Source: Natranaerofaba carboxydovora (GTDB lineage Bacteria; Bacillota; Natranaerobiia; Natranaerobiales; Natranaerofabaceae). From it: 64,000 bases of DNA. Positions 18,779 to 30,447 of this stretch are shown here, one piece after another. The notes beneath the pieces were generated by a model that had not been told where the DNA came from, did not search any database, and saw only the letters and a program-made list of their open reading frames with translations. How positions within the stretch are numbered: position 1 is the first letter of the stretch; each line of letters starts with the position of its first letter. Where the stretch lies: positions 188,501 to 252,500 of the forward strand of contig NZ_CP054394.1 of NCBI RefSeq assembly GCF_022539405.1, given 5' to 3'. The position numbers were made by a program, and so were the translations under genes.

Positions 18779-19957
18779 TTGAAGAAGACAGTAAAGGATG
18801 TGGACGTTTTAGGAAAAAAAGTTTTTGTTAGAGTAGACTTCAATGTTCCTCTAGAGAACAGAAAAGTTGTAGACGATAGCAGAATAAAAGCCTCTATCCC
18901 GACAGTAAAATATCTGGCCAAAAATGGAGCAAAGACTATATTGGTTACACATCTTGGTAGACCTAAAGGCAGGGTTGTAGAAGATTACCGAGTTGATCCT
19001 GTAGCAGAGAAGCTTGAAGAATTAATAGGCATGAAAATTAAAAAACTTGATTATGTTGATCCTCATTATATAGAAGAAGATCTAGAAGAAATACAGCCCG
19101 GCGAAATAGTAATGCTTGAGAACGTTAGATTTCTTGCTGGTGAAGAAAAATGTGATGAAAACCTGGCAGAGGGTTGGGCTGATTTGATTGACATCTATGT
19201 GAATGATGCATTTGGTACTGCACACAGAGCTCATGCATCTACTTATGGGGTGGCCGAGAAAGTAGATGGGTATGCAGGTCTTTTGATGGAGAAGGAGCTT
19301 AGATTTTTTGGTGATCTATTAGAGAATCCAGAAAGGCCTTTTGTGGCTATCCTTGGAGGAGCCAAGATAAGTGACAAAATTGGAGTTATAGAATGTTTGA
19401 TAAGAAAAGTGGACAAAATTTTGATAGGCGGAGGAATGGCAAATACATTTTTGGCAGCTCAAGGGTTTGATCTAGGCAATTCCTTTGTTGAAGAAAAAGT
19501 AATTGATACTGCTGAAGATCTACTAAAAAAGGCAGAATACAACGGTATTCAGATGGTGCTTCCTTTTGATTTGGTTGTAACCGATAACCTAAAAAATGGG
19601 ACGCATCGCCGTCAGGCTAAAGTTGGTGAAATTGAAGCAGGAGAAATGGCTGTAGATATAGGTGATGAAACCGTGGATATCTTTTCTCACATTATAGAAG
19701 ATGCAAGGACTGTAATAATGAATGGGCCAATGGGAGTTTTTGAAACTCCCCCTTATCACGAAGGAACAGTTAAGGTTGCAAAAGCTCTAGCAGATTGTGA
19801 TGGTGTTACTGTAGTAGGCGGAGGAGATTCAGCAGCAGCTATGAAAAAGGCTGAAGTTGAAGAAAAAATATCACATATTTCCACTGGTGGTGGAGCAACC
19901 TTAAAATTTTTACAAGGAAGTAAATTGCCTGGTGTAGAAGTACTTTCAAGTAAATGA
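18779..19957 (+). CDS. pgk: Phosphoglycerate kinase
   Basis: A 392-residue monomeric kinase that makes ATP from 1,3-bisphosphoglycerate. Signature blocks: [58 protein letters not shown], and the nucleotide-binding GGGDSAAA and [11 protein letters not shown]. The start is TTG with GGAGGA 8 bases upstream; an ATG at 18771 is out of frame. It lies inside the glycolytic operon between gap and tpiA. Confidence 0.98.
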   Translation: MKKTVKDVDVLGKKVFVRVDFNVPLENRKVVDDSRIKASIPTVKYLAKNGAKTILVTHLGRPKGRVVEDYRVDPVAEKLEELIGMKIKKLDYVDPHYIEEDLEEIQPGEIVMLENVRFLAGEEKCDENLAEGWADLIDIYVNDAFGTAHRAHASTYGVAEKVDGYAGLLMEKELRFFGDLLENPERPFVAILGGAKISDKIGVIECLIRKVDKILIGGGMANTFLAAQGFDLGNSFVEEKVIDTAEDLLKKAEYNGIQMVLPFDLVVTDNLKNGTHRRQAKVGEIEAGEMAVDIGDETVDIFSHIIEDARTVIMNGPMGVFETPPYHEGTVKVAKALADCDGVTVVGGGDSAAAMKKAEVEEKISHISTGGGATLKFLQGSKLPGVEVLSSK

Positions 19958-19995
19958 TTTTTACTGCACTATCTAAATAGGTTGGGAGGATTGCA

Positions 19996-20771
19996 ATGAA
20001 TATGACAGTATATATTGCTGGTAACTGGAAAATGAATAACTCTCCAAATGAAACTGAAGATTTTATGACAAATCTCGGGCAATTTAATATAGATGCAAAG
20101 TCTTATGGTTTAGATAATAGTATTAAAGCTATTGTTTGTCCGTCATCAATAGCACTAGAAAGGGCATCTGATAAGAAACCAGCCTGGTTAGAGCTAGGTG
20201 CTCAGGATTCATACTTTGAAGAGTCAGGGGCATATACAGGAGAAGTATCTCCTTCAATGCTAAAAGACTTTGGGGTAAAATATGTAATAGTTGGTCATTC
20301 TGAAAGAAGAAATATATTTGGAGAAGTAAATGAGGATATTAACAAAAAAGTTAAGAAAATACTGGAATTAGATATGATTCCAATACTATGTGTAGGAGAA
20401 AATGATACAGAAAGAGAACAGGGGATTACATTTCCTGTGATAGAGATTCAGATCAAAAAAGCTCTGTGGGGAATAGATAAAAATGAGCTAAATCGTATTA
20501 TAATCGCCTATGAACCTGTATGGGCAATAGGAACAGGCAAAGCTGCAACTCCAGAAGATGCCGAAGAAGTGGGAAGCTATATCAAAGAAGTTCTAGCAAA
20601 TATTGATCAAAGAAATGGAGAAGCTGTACCTGTTTTATACGGGGGAAGTGTCAACCCTGATAATATAGCAGGATTTGTAAATATGGGAAACATAGATGGA
20701 GCTCTAGTTGGTGGTAAAAGCGTAAAATCTGATTCTTTTGTAGAGCTAATAAAAAAAGTGAGTGAAATAAT

Positions 20772-20775
<4 letters not shown>
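19996..20775 (+). CDS. tpiA: Triosephosphate isomerase
   Basis: A 259-residue TIM barrel that interconverts dihydroxyacetone phosphate and glyceraldehyde-3-phosphate. NWKMN holds the active-site Lys, VGHSERR the catalytic His, AYEPVWAIGTG the catalytic Glu with the mobile loop, and LYGGSVNPDN plus GALVGGKS the phosphate-binding loops. The start ATG follows GGGAGG; ATG 20002 is an alternative. The stop overlaps the start of gpmI (TTGA), giving translational coupling. Confidence 0.98.
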
Positions 20776-23620
<2,845 letters not shown>

Positions 23621-23648
23621 TGAGGGTGTGTAGAGATATTTGGTTTTG

Positions 23649-23678
23649 TTGCTTTTTTAATAAGCATTGTGTTAAAAT
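23649..23678 (+). promoter_or_regulatory. Possible sigma-A promoter before secG
   Basis: TTGCTT at 23649-23654 and TAAAAT at 23673-23678 with an 18-base spacer fit a housekeeping promoter moderately. It would let secG be expressed apart from the glycolytic operon; no terminator separates eno from secG. Confidence 0.3.
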
Positions 23679-23744
23679 GTTAAATGTCGTAATTAGAATT
23701 CAGTAATAAAAATCAAACTGTATGATTTATAAGGGGGTGGATGA

Positions 23745-23966
23745 GTGTACATTTTCCTTGTAATAGTGCATGTTATCATCGCTATAATACTTATTGCTTC
23801 AGTGTTACTACAATCAGGTAAGAGTGCTGGTTTGTCTGGGGCTATAGCAGGGGGAGCACAGAGCTTTGTTGGCAAGAAAAAAGGGATCGACGATTTGTTA
23901 AGCAAGGTAACAACTGTCACGGCAATTTTATTTATTGTCAACTCTATTTTGTTGGCAGTAGTATAG
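23745..23966 (+). CDS. secG: Preprotein translocase subunit SecG
   Basis: A 73-residue membrane protein with two hydrophobic segments (residues about 2-22 and 53-72) and the conserved loop SAGLSGAIAGGAQSFVGKKKGIDDLLSKVT. SecG is the small non-essential subunit of SecYEG that assists SecA-driven export. The start is GTG with AAGGGGG 7 bases upstream. Its place between eno and rnr is the usual Firmicute context. Confidence 0.95.
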   Translation: MYIFLVIVHVIIAIILIASVLLQSGKSAGLSGAIAGGAQSFVGKKKGIDDLLSKVTTVTAILFIVNSILLAVV

Positions 23967-24061
23967 TGGCGTGATTGTCGTTATTTCAGCAATGGGGTTA
24001 ATGCTGTTGGGTTAAAGTAATTCAAATTAAAAGTTTTAAAATTTAAGGGGGGAACTTGATA

Positions 24062-26059
24062 ATGGATATGGATCCAGCATTATTTTCAACCTACTTATGG
24101 ATCGCTCCTATTTGTGGTATCATCGGGTTATTGTTTGCTTTTTACTTAATCGGTAAAGTTAAAGCGAGACCTCAAGGTACTGAAAAAATGAAAGAGCTTT
24201 CTGAGGCGGTCCAGGAGGGTGCTTCTGCATTTTTAAGAAGAGAGTACACTAATTTGGCTGTATTTGTAGCGATTTTATTTGTAATTATTGCAATACTTAT
24301 CAACTGGCAAACCGGTGTATCTTTTATTGTAGGAGCAGTTTTTTCAGGTTTAGCAGGTATTTTGGGTATGAACATTGCTACCCAAGCAAATGCTAGAACA
24401 GCTAATGATGCAAGAAGTAGTTTGAATGAAGCTTTAAGAACTGCTTTTTCTGGTGGTTCGGTAATGGGGCTATCAGTTGTAGGCCTTGGTGTATTAGGTC
24501 TAGGTATCTTATTTTTGATTTTTGAAAGTCCTGAGATTGTAAACGGTTTTGCCTTGGGAGCTAGTTCTATTGCTTTATTTGCACGTGTTGGTGGCGGTAT
24601 CTATACAAAAGCTGCTGACGTGGGTGCTGACCTTGTTGGTAAGGTAGAAGCAGGAATCCCTGAGGACGACCCTAGAAACCCTGCTGCAATTGCAGATAAT
24701 GTCGGAGATAACGTTGGTGACGTTGCAGGAATGGGAGCAGACCTTTTTGAGTCTTTTGTTGGTTCTATAATTGCCGCTTCTAGTTTAGGTTTAGCTATTT
24801 CAGTAGCTAATGATGGAGCTGGCTATGAATGGGTTTTACTACCAATCATAATAGGTTCTGTAGGAGTTTTAGCAAGTGTTATAGGATACTTTTTTGTAAA
24901 TGTAAAAGAAGGGCAAAAGCCAGCTTCAGCCCTTGAAAGAGGAACGATAGTGAGTGCAATTATACTGCTTATAGCTGCTTTTTTCTTAACTGATTTTTTA
25001 CTTGGAGAGTTAGGACCTTTCTTTGCAATTATCGCTGGACTTATAGCAGGGATACTTATTGGTAGGATTACTGAGTACTATACTTCAGATCATTATTATC
25101 CAACACAAAGTATAGCTGAACAATCTCAAACCGGAACAGCAACAAACATTATTGGCGGTGTTGCTGTTGGTATGAAGAGTACTGCCCTTCCAATTATAGT
25201 TATTGTTGTAGCGATATTTATAGCACACAGCCTTGCAGGGTTATATGGGATAGCAATTGCTGCTGTTGGAATGCTTGCAACTGTTGGAACTACTATTGCT
25301 ATTGATGCTTACGGGCCGATTGCTGACAACGCAGGTGGTATTGCTGAAATGGCTGATCTTGAACCTGAGGTTAGAGATATAACTGACGAATTAGACTCAG
25401 TAGGTAACACAACTGCTGCGATCGGTAAAGGATTTGCAATTGGTTCAGCTGCACTAACAGCTCTAGCTCTATTTAGTGCATATACAGAAGCTGTTGGCTT
25501 AGAATATATTGACCTTACTAGTGCGACTGTTATTATTGGTCTTCTAGTAGGCGGCATGATGCCTTTCTTATTCTCAGCTATGACTATGGAAGCTGTTGGT
25601 CGTGCCGCTAATGAGATGATTGAAGAAGTTAGAAGACAGTTCAAAGAAAAACCCGGAATCATGGAAGGAACAGATAAGCCTGATTATACAAGATGTGTTG
25701 ATATCAGTACTGCTGCTGCACTTAAGCAGATGATTGTTCCCGGTCTTATGGCAGTGATTGTGCCTATTGTTATAGGACTTTTACTTGGTGCAGATGCTCT
25801 TGGTGGACTTCTTGCTGGGGTACTTGCCTCCGGTGTTATGATGGCTATATTTATGGCTAACGCTGGTGGTGCATGGGACAACGCTAAGAAGTACATTGAG
25901 GCAGGTAATTATGGTGGTAAAGGAACCGAAACTCATGCTGCTTCAGTTGTTGGTGACACTGTTGGTGACCCATTCAAGGATACTTCTGGCCCAAGTATAA
26001 ACATACTGATCAAGCTTATGAGTATTGTTGCTTTAGTTTTTGCACCGTTATTCCTATAA
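24062..26059 (+). CDS. hppA: Membrane-bound K+-dependent ion-pumping pyrophosphatase
   Basis: A 665-residue protein with about 16 membrane segments. It hydrolyses pyrophosphate to pump H+ or Na+ out of the cytoplasm. The substrate-binding motifs [30 protein letters not shown] and the C-terminal [14 protein letters not shown] are intact. The segment [11 protein letters not shown] carries Ala-Ala where K+-independent enzymes have Lys, indicating K+ dependence. Whether it pumps Na+ or H+ cannot be settled here; Na+ would suit a haloalkaliphile. ATG 24062 has AAGGGGGG about 9 bases upstream; TTG 24056 is less well spaced. A terminator follows. Confidence 0.95.
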   Translation: MDMDPALFSTYLWIAPICGIIGLLFAFYLIGKVKARPQGTEKMKELSEAVQEGASAFLRREYTNLAVFVAILFVIIAILINWQTGVSFIVGAVFSGLAGILGMNIATQANARTANDARSSLNEALRTAFSGGSVMGLSVVGLGVLGLGILFLIFESPEIVNGFALGASSIALFARVGGGIYTKAADVGADLVGKVEAGIPEDDPRNPAAIADNVGDNVGDVAGMGADLFESFVGSIIAASSLGLAISVANDGAGYEWVLLPIIIGSVGVLASVIGYFFVNVKEGQKPASALERGTIVSAIILLIAAFFLTDFLLGELGPFFAIIAGLIAGILIGRITEYYTSDHYYPTQSIAEQSQTGTATNIIGGVAVGMKSTALPIIVIVVAIFIAHSLAGLYGIAIAAVGMLATVGTTIAIDAYGPIADNAGGIAEMADLEPEVRDITDELDSVGNTTAAIGKGFAIGSAALTALALFSAYTEAVGLEYIDLTSATVIIGLLVGGMMPFLFSAMTMEAVGRAANEMIEEVRRQFKEKPGIMEGTDKPDYTRCVDISTAAALKQMIVPGLMAVIVPIVIGLLLGADALGGLLAGVLASGVMMAIFMANAGGAWDNAKKYIEAGNYGGKGTETHAASVVGDTVGDPFKDTSGPSINILIKLMSIVALVFAPLFL

Positions 26060-26085
26060 ATATCAATCTGTTAATCTATGTAAAC

Positions 26086-26124
26086 ATAGAGGTCGTGACA
26101 TAGCTTGTTGCGGCCTCTATTTTA
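26086..26124 (+). terminator. Rho-independent terminator after hppA
   Basis: ATAGAGG (26086-26092) pairs with CCTCTAT (26114-26120), extended by inner CG pairs, followed by a TTTTA run. It closes the hppA transcript before the HD-domain gene. Confidence 0.7.
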
Positions 26125-26139
26125 TTAATCTACAAAAAT

Positions 26140-26166
26140 AAAACTTTGTTCATATGACTTTTTGCA
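26140..26166 (+). repeat. Dispersed intergenic repeat copy
   Basis: AAAACTTTGTTC followed by the core CATATGACTTTTTGCA, one base different from the copy at 17657-17683. A possible promoter abuts it: TTGACC at 26168-26173 with TAAAAA 17 bases further on. It lies about 70 bases upstream of the HD-domain gene. Confidence 0.7.
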
Positions 26167-26238
26167 GTTGACCCATATTTACATAAGATATAAAAAAGAT
26201 AGTCAAAAGTATTTAATAAAAGAAAAGGGGGAATAACA

Positions 26239-26790
26239 ATGAATAGGGAGGAAGCTTTGAAATTTTTGAAAGAAAACGTTGAAAATGAAAACTTAATAAA
26301 ACATTCATTGGCAGTTGAAGCAGTAATGAAAAAATTAGCTAATAAAATGGACAAAGATGCCGAGAAGTGGGCGCTTGCTGGATTACTACATGATGTAGAT
26401 TACGAAAAAACAAAAGACGAACCTGAAAAGCACAGTAAGATTAGTGCCGAAATGTTAGAAGAAAAAAATGTAGACGAAGATATCTGCTATGCTGTTAAAG
26501 TCCATAATGATATCCATGAATTGCCAAGAAATAGCGAGATAGATAAAGCCTTATATTGTGCTGATCCAGTGACAGGCCTAATAGTAGCTGCTGCTTTGAT
26601 ACATCCCGATAAAAGCCTTGGTTCAATTGACTTAGAATTTCTTATAAACAGATTTAATGAAACTTCTTTTGCAAAAGGTGCTAAAAGGGCTCAAATAGCA
26701 GCCTGTGAAGAGCTTGATATGGAACTAGAAGAATTTTTGGAACTGTCGCTAGAAGCGATGTGTGATATATCGGATAGTATTGACCTATAG
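26239..26790 (+). CDS. HD-domain (HDIG-type) phosphohydrolase-like protein
   Basis: A 183-residue cytosolic protein. The metal ligands of the HD fold are visible: HSLAVEAVMKKLA, WALAGLLHDVDYEKT, EKHSKISAEML and the distal Asp in ALYCADPVTGLI. Small stand-alone HD proteins of this type are common in clostridia and are annotated only as HDIG proteins; nucleotide or phosphate-ester hydrolysis is inferred. The ATG follows AAAAGGGGG. rnr starts 52 bases downstream. Confidence 0.8.
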   Translation: MNREEALKFLKENVENENLIKHSLAVEAVMKKLANKMDKDAEKWALAGLLHDVDYEKTKDEPEKHSKISAEMLEEKNVDEDICYAVKVHNDIHELPRNSEIDKALYCADPVTGLIVAAALIHPDKSLGSIDLEFLINRFNETSFAKGAKRAQIAACEELDMELEEFLELSLEAMCDISDSIDL

Positions 26791-26842
26791 ACCAATTATA
26801 GTAAGTTTGTTTGTAGTGGAAGGAGGATTTAACTGAGTTATT

Positions 26843-28966
26843 ATGACTTTTAGAGATAATATAATTTCATACTTGAAAGATGAAGCTTCAAGGCCTGTAA
26901 GCTTTGAAGAACTTAAAAAAGCATTGAAGGTGAACAAAAAGAAGCAGACAAAAAGGCTGAGCAAGATTGTCGAAAAATTAATAGAAGATGGTAGTCTGGT
27001 GAGAACAAGACACGGATACTACGGAGTGCCAGAAAGAATGAATTTGGTTGTAGGTATGGTACAGGGGAACTCAAAAGGTTTTGCTTTTTTGATACCTGAA
27101 GAAGCTAGTAATCCTGATATATTCTTGAGTCCTAATGATCTACATGGTGCACTTCATGGGGACAAAGTTGTTGCAAGGGTGCACAAGGAAGGTGGTAGCG
27201 ACAAACGCCCGGAAGGAGAAGTAGTAAGAATATTAGAAAGAGGCTCAAAAGAAATTGTAGGTACTTTTGAAAAAAGTAAAGCATATGGTTTTGTTTTACC
27301 TGATGACAACAGGTTTTCAAAAGATATATTTGTGGGAAAAGATGAAATGAAGGATGTAAAACATGGTGAAAAAGTAGTTGCAAAGATTGTTGAATGGCCT
27401 AAGAATGATAAGAAAAGTCCCGTTGGTGTAATAGAAAGAATTATTGGTGACCCTGGTGATCCTGGTGTTGATGTGGAATCTATAGTCTACAAATATGGAA
27501 TGTCTTTAGATTTCCCTGAGAAGGTCCAAGAACATCTGGAAAAAGTTCCTGATGAGATTAGACCGGAAGATAAAGAAGAGCGTCGAATGCTTCAGGATTT
27601 GGATATAGTTACTATTGATGGTGCAGATGCTAAAGACTTAGACGATGCAGTATCTCTTGAGAGATTAGATAACGGAAATTACAGACTTGGGGTACATATT
27701 GCGGATGTAAGTTATTATGTCAAAGAAGGAACCCCTCTTGATCTTGAAGCAAGGGAGAGAGGAACAAGTGTATACCTGGTTGATAGGGTACTGCCTATGT
27801 TACCTCCTAAGCTATCTAACAATATATGCAGTCTAAACCCTAAGATCGAACGTTTATGTATGAGTGCACTTATAGAAATTTCGCCTAAAGGTGAAGTATC
27901 TGGTTATGAGTTCACCCCTAGTGTTATAAAGACTAACCACAGATTAACTTATGATGAAGTTAACGAAATTTTTGCAGGTGAAGACAAAGAATTAGAAGAA
28001 AAATATTCCGATGTGGTAGATATGCTCTGGGATATGAAGGAACTTGCAGAAACATTAAGAGAAAATAGGTTTACTGAAGGTGCAATAGATTTTGATTTCC
28101 CAGAACCTGAAGTATTATTAGACGAAAGCGGTAAACCTACAGAGATTAGAACAAGGCCTAGAGGCCACGGTGAGAGACTTATTGAAGAATTCATGCTCGC
28201 TGCCAACAAAGTAGTGGCTACCTTTTTTTACGAAGCAGACTATCCTTTTGTTTATCGTGTTCATGAAGAACCTGATGAGGATAGAGTAAGTGACTTTAGA
28301 ACCTTTGTTCAAAAACTAGGCTACAGCTTGCCCAAAATAAAAGGTGAGATGCGTCCAATATATTTTCAAAAGCTTCTAGAAGAAGTCAAAGGCAAGAAAG
28401 AGGAGAAGGTCGTAAGTCAAATAATGCTTCGTTCAATGAAACAGGCAAGATATGCTACAGAAAATCTAGGGCATTTTGGTTTAGCATTCAAGTATTATAC
28501 TCACTTCACATCACCAATTAGACGGTATCCTGACTTAATAGTACACCGGCTAATTAGGGAAAAATTAAATACCAAAGAACTAAAAAAAGCTAGAAGAAAA
28601 AGATTAGAGCAAAAACTAACCAAAATTGCTTACCACTCATCTTTAAGAGAGCAGGAAGCAACTGAGGCTGAGAGAGAATCCGTAGATCTAAAGATGGCAG
28701 AATACATGGAACGACATATTGGAGATGAATTTGACGGGATAATAAGCAGTGTGACTTCATTTGGTATGTTTGTAGAACTTCCAAATCTTGTGGAAGGGCT
28801 TGTACACGTGAGTTCAATGACTGATGACTATTATAATTATGATGAAAATACACATTCCCTTGTAGGAGAACGAACCGGAAAGATATTCAGGGTTGGAGAT
28901 GAAATTAAGATTAGAGTTACTAATGTAGTAAGAAGTGAACAGAGCGTTGACTTTGAACTTGTTTGA
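26843..28966 (+). CDS. rnr: Ribonuclease R
   Basis: A 707-residue processive 3'-5' exoribonuclease. Order of domains: N-terminal winged helix (residues about 5-65), two cold-shock/OB domains, the RNB catalytic domain (VTIDGADAKDLDDAVSL with the metal-binding Asp residues; HFTSPIRRYPDLIVHRLI) and a C-terminal S1 domain (FDGIISSVTSFGMFVELP). It degrades structured RNA. The best AGGAGG lies 16 bases before the ATG, a long spacing. In most Firmicutes smpB and tmRNA follow; here they do not, and a terminator comes next. Confidence 0.96.
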   Translation: MTFRDNIISYLKDEASRPVSFEELKKALKVNKKKQTKRLSKIVEKLIEDGSLVRTRHGYYGVPERMNLVVGMVQGNSKGFAFLIPEEASNPDIFLSPNDLHGALHGDKVVARVHKEGGSDKRPEGEVVRILERGSKEIVGTFEKSKAYGFVLPDDNRFSKDIFVGKDEMKDVKHGEKVVAKIVEWPKNDKKSPVGVIERIIGDPGDPGVDVESIVYKYGMSLDFPEKVQEHLEKVPDEIRPEDKEERRMLQDLDIVTIDGADAKDLDDAVSLERLDNGNYRLGVHIADVSYYVKEGTPLDLEARERGTSVYLVDRVLPMLPPKLSNNICSLNPKIERLCMSALIEISPKGEVSGYEFTPSVIKTNHRLTYDEVNEIFAGEDKELEEKYSDVVDMLWDMKELAETLRENRFTEGAIDFDFPEPEVLLDESGKPTEIRTRPRGHGERLIEEFMLAANKVVATFFYEADYPFVYRVHEEPDEDRVSDFRTFVQKLGYSLPKIKGEMRPIYFQKLLEEVKGKKEEKVVSQIMLRSMKQARYATENLGHFGLAFKYYTHFTSPIRRYPDLIVHRLIREKLNTKELKKARRKRLEQKLTKIAYHSSLREQEATEAERESVDLKMAEYMERHIGDEFDGIISSVTSFGMFVELPNLVEGLVHVSSMTDDYYNYDENTHSLVGERTGKIFRVGDEIKIRVTNVVRSEQSVDFELV

Positions 28967-28986
28967 AATAACTAGAACCGTTGCAA

Positions 28987-29012
28987 AAGGCCTCTATGGA
29001 GGTCTTTTTTTT
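28987..29012 (+). terminator. Rho-independent terminator after rnr
   Basis: AAGGCCTC pairs with GAGGTCTT (one G-T wobble) around the loop TATG, followed by eight T residues. It ends the secG-hppA-HD-rnr region. Confidence 0.85.
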
Positions 29013-29193
29013 ATAAATACAAGTTATAGGTATAGCAAATTTAAATTGGTACTATAATAACTCGTTTTACTAGGTACAAATGTCCCTGATTTTATTTGGC
29101 TAGACTCCTAATGAAACCTTTCACAATACGCGCTGGTAAACGAATAATTAACCCTGTCAATTGTTGAAATTGGAACTTTCTTTTAGTAACTAA

Positions 29194-29222
29194 TTGACCG
29201 GGCTATATAATGGTGATATTAT
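29194..29222 (+). promoter_or_regulatory. Sigma-A-type promoter of the lipoprotein gene
   Basis: TTGACC (29194-29199), a 17-base spacer and TATTAT (29217-29222) form a good housekeeping promoter. The -35 lies inside AATTGACCGGG (29192-29202), which is complementary, with one mismatch, to CCCTGTCAATT at 29152-29162, so the region can also pair upstream. Confidence 0.6.
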
Positions 29223-29228
29223 TTTACT

Positions 29229-29399
29229 AGGTTAGTTGTGAATTTCACAACCAACTTTTGGGAGCCGCTTATTTTAATAACATAACGGGTGGATAAGATC
29301 TAGTGTATAAAGTGTGCGCACACTTTTATATACGTATTAAGTGGAAAGCTTATACGTAGAGTTTAAATTTAACTAAAATTTATTAGGGGGTATAAGTTT
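29229..29399 (+). promoter_or_regulatory. Long structured leader of the flavin-lipoprotein gene
   Basis: About 170 untranslated bases hold three palindromes in a row. At 29231-29255, GTTAGTTGTGAA and TTCACAACCAAC flank one T. At 29309-29326 there is a perfect 18-base palindrome, AAAGTGTGC-GCACACTTT. At 29331-29358, TACGTAT and ATACGTA flank a short loop. The first sits right at the predicted transcription start and could be an operator. No known riboswitch class is recognised. The 180 bases before the promoter hold no gene either, but include a 19-base motif also found before cggR. Confidence 0.5.
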
Positions 29400-30011
29400 A
29401 TGAAAAAAGCAGGACTTTTATTGCTAATCTTTGTATTTGCCTTTGGGACTTTAGCTTTTGTTGGATGTGCTGTAGAGGATGAGCCTGTAGCAACGCCAGA
29501 GGAAGATGTAGGAGAAGCAGCTTTTTACTGGAGCAACGGGGAACTAGCAGATGGTGACTACAGAGGTGCCTATACTCATGCGGGTGGTGACCGTGACTTT
29601 GTAATTGTACAAATTACAGTTGAAGATGAAGTGGTAGTTGATACATCTGTAAGAGATATGACATATCGTGGAATAGTATGGGACCCAGAAGGTTCTCACA
29701 TGCCAGACGGCTCGGAGGTACCGGAAGACAATCAATGGATGCAATATGCAGGACAAGAGGGAATGGATCTAATTGCAGAACAGCATTATCAAGCTCTTTA
29801 TTATTTAGAGGGAGCAGAAGGCCTTGAAGAAATTAGAGAGCGTACACAGGAGATGGAAGGAAATCCAGGTTATGATACGGATTTATATGAGTTTATCGAG
29901 CCCAAGGAAGTAGAAGGTGAGCAAATTGATACATTTTCTGCTGCTACAATTAGATCCGATAAGGTTGGATCCGCTATACGTGACGCCATTAATAGAGGGG
30001 TATATAGATAA
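29400..30011 (+). CDS. FMN-binding-domain lipoprotein
   Basis: A 203-residue exported lipoprotein. The signal peptide (residues 1-23) ends in the lipobox FVGC, so Cys23 would be lipidated. The mature part resembles the small FMN-binding domain of NqrC/RnfG-type proteins: DGDYRGAYTHAGGDRDFVIVQ at the start, and a C-terminal DTFSAATIRS in which T183 fits the threonine to which ApbE attaches FMN. Such proteins carry electrons outside the membrane. An acidic stretch (VEDEPVATPEED) follows the lipobox. No ApbE or electron-transfer partner is adjacent; it stands alone between a long leader and a terminator. Confidence 0.75.
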   Translation: MKKAGLLLLIFVFAFGTLAFVGCAVEDEPVATPEEDVGEAAFYWSNGELADGDYRGAYTHAGGDRDFVIVQITVEDEVVVDTSVRDMTYRGIVWDPEGSHMPDGSEVPEDNQWMQYAGQEGMDLIAEQHYQALYYLEGAEGLEEIRERTQEMEGNPGYDTDLYEFIEPKEVEGEQIDTFSAATIRSDKVGSAIRDAINRGVYR

Positions 30012-30048
30012 TAATTCTATAAATAAACCTATTAATTTGTCAGCTTAA

Positions 30049-30094
30049 AATAATCCCCCCGGTTAAATAAATACAATTTAATCGGGGGATTATT
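30049..30094 (+). terminator. Terminator-like hairpin after the lipoprotein gene
   Basis: AATAATCCCCCCGGTTAAAT pairs almost fully with ATTTAATCGGGGGATTATT, a very stable stem, followed by a weak T-rich tail. Its A/T flanks allow function on either strand. Confidence 0.75.
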
Positions 30095-30109
30095 CATTTT
30101 GATTTATTT

Positions 30110-30137
30110 TAAATTAACATACTTAAATTAACATACT
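30110..30137 (+). repeat. Perfect 14-base tandem repeat
   Basis: TAAATTAACATACT occurs twice in a row, ending at the -35 of the tRNA promoter. It may be a chance duplication or an upstream A/T-rich element for polymerase binding. Confidence 0.6.
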
Positions 30138-30165
30138 TGCTTACAAGTTTTTTTTATGTTATATT
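30137..30165 (+). promoter_or_regulatory. Promoter of tRNA-Ala
   Basis: TTGCTT (30137-30142), a 17-base spacer and TATATT (30160-30165) precede the tRNA by about 46 bases. The -35 partly overlaps the 14-base tandem repeat. Confidence 0.5.
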
Positions 30166-30211
30166 GTAACTTGTTAAAGAATTATAGGGAGTAAAAATCG
30201 ATGTTAGATGT

Positions 30212-30287
30212 GGGGGCGTAGCTCAGCAGGGAGAGCGCCTGAATGGCATTCAGGAGGTCAGGGGTTCAAGTCCCCTCGTCTCCACCA
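30212..30287 (+). tRNA. tRNA-Ala (anticodon GGC)
   Basis: A 76-base cloverleaf with encoded CCA. The acceptor stem is GGGGGCG with CGTCTCC (two G-U pairs), the D arm GCTC/GAGC, the anticodon stem CCTGA/TCAGG with loop ATGGCAT (anticodon at 30245-30247), and the T arm AGGGG-TTCAAGT-CCCCT. It reads GCC/GCU alanine codons. It is a lone tRNA gene with its own promoter and terminator. Confidence 0.96.
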
Positions 30288-30301
30288 ATAAGAAAATTAA
30301 C

Positions 30302-30331
30302 ACCGCGGAATTATAATAGCCGCGGTTTTTT
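30302..30331 (+). terminator. Rho-independent terminator after tRNA-Ala
   Basis: ACCGCGG (30302-30308) pairs with CCGCGGT (30320-30326), followed by a run of T residues, 15 bases after the tRNA CCA end. Confidence 0.88.
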
Positions 30332-30361
30332 ATATTGAGGAGCTTTTTATTTTGTAGTTTT

Positions 30362-30402
30362 ATAACATAACTTTTGATATAATTCATTTGAAGTTATGTT
30401 AT
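30362..30402 (+). promoter_or_regulatory. Inverted repeat around a -10 box before the hybrid kinase
   Basis: ATAACATAACTT and AAGTTATGTTAT are a perfect 12-base inverted repeat separated by 17 bases. TATAAT (30378-30383) lies in the spacer. No good -35 is seen, which fits a promoter needing an activator, or an operator covering the -10. The same sequence in RNA could form a hairpin. It lies 45 bases upstream of the kinase start. Confidence 0.5.
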
Positions 30403-30447
30403 TCAAAATTATAGTAAAAGAGGAAGAATTTCAAGGGGAGGATTATT

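Noticed and set aside
28967..29399. Possible tmRNA or smpB after rnr
   Set aside because: The expected tmRNA 5' end, tag sequence and smpB reading frame are all missing from this gap.
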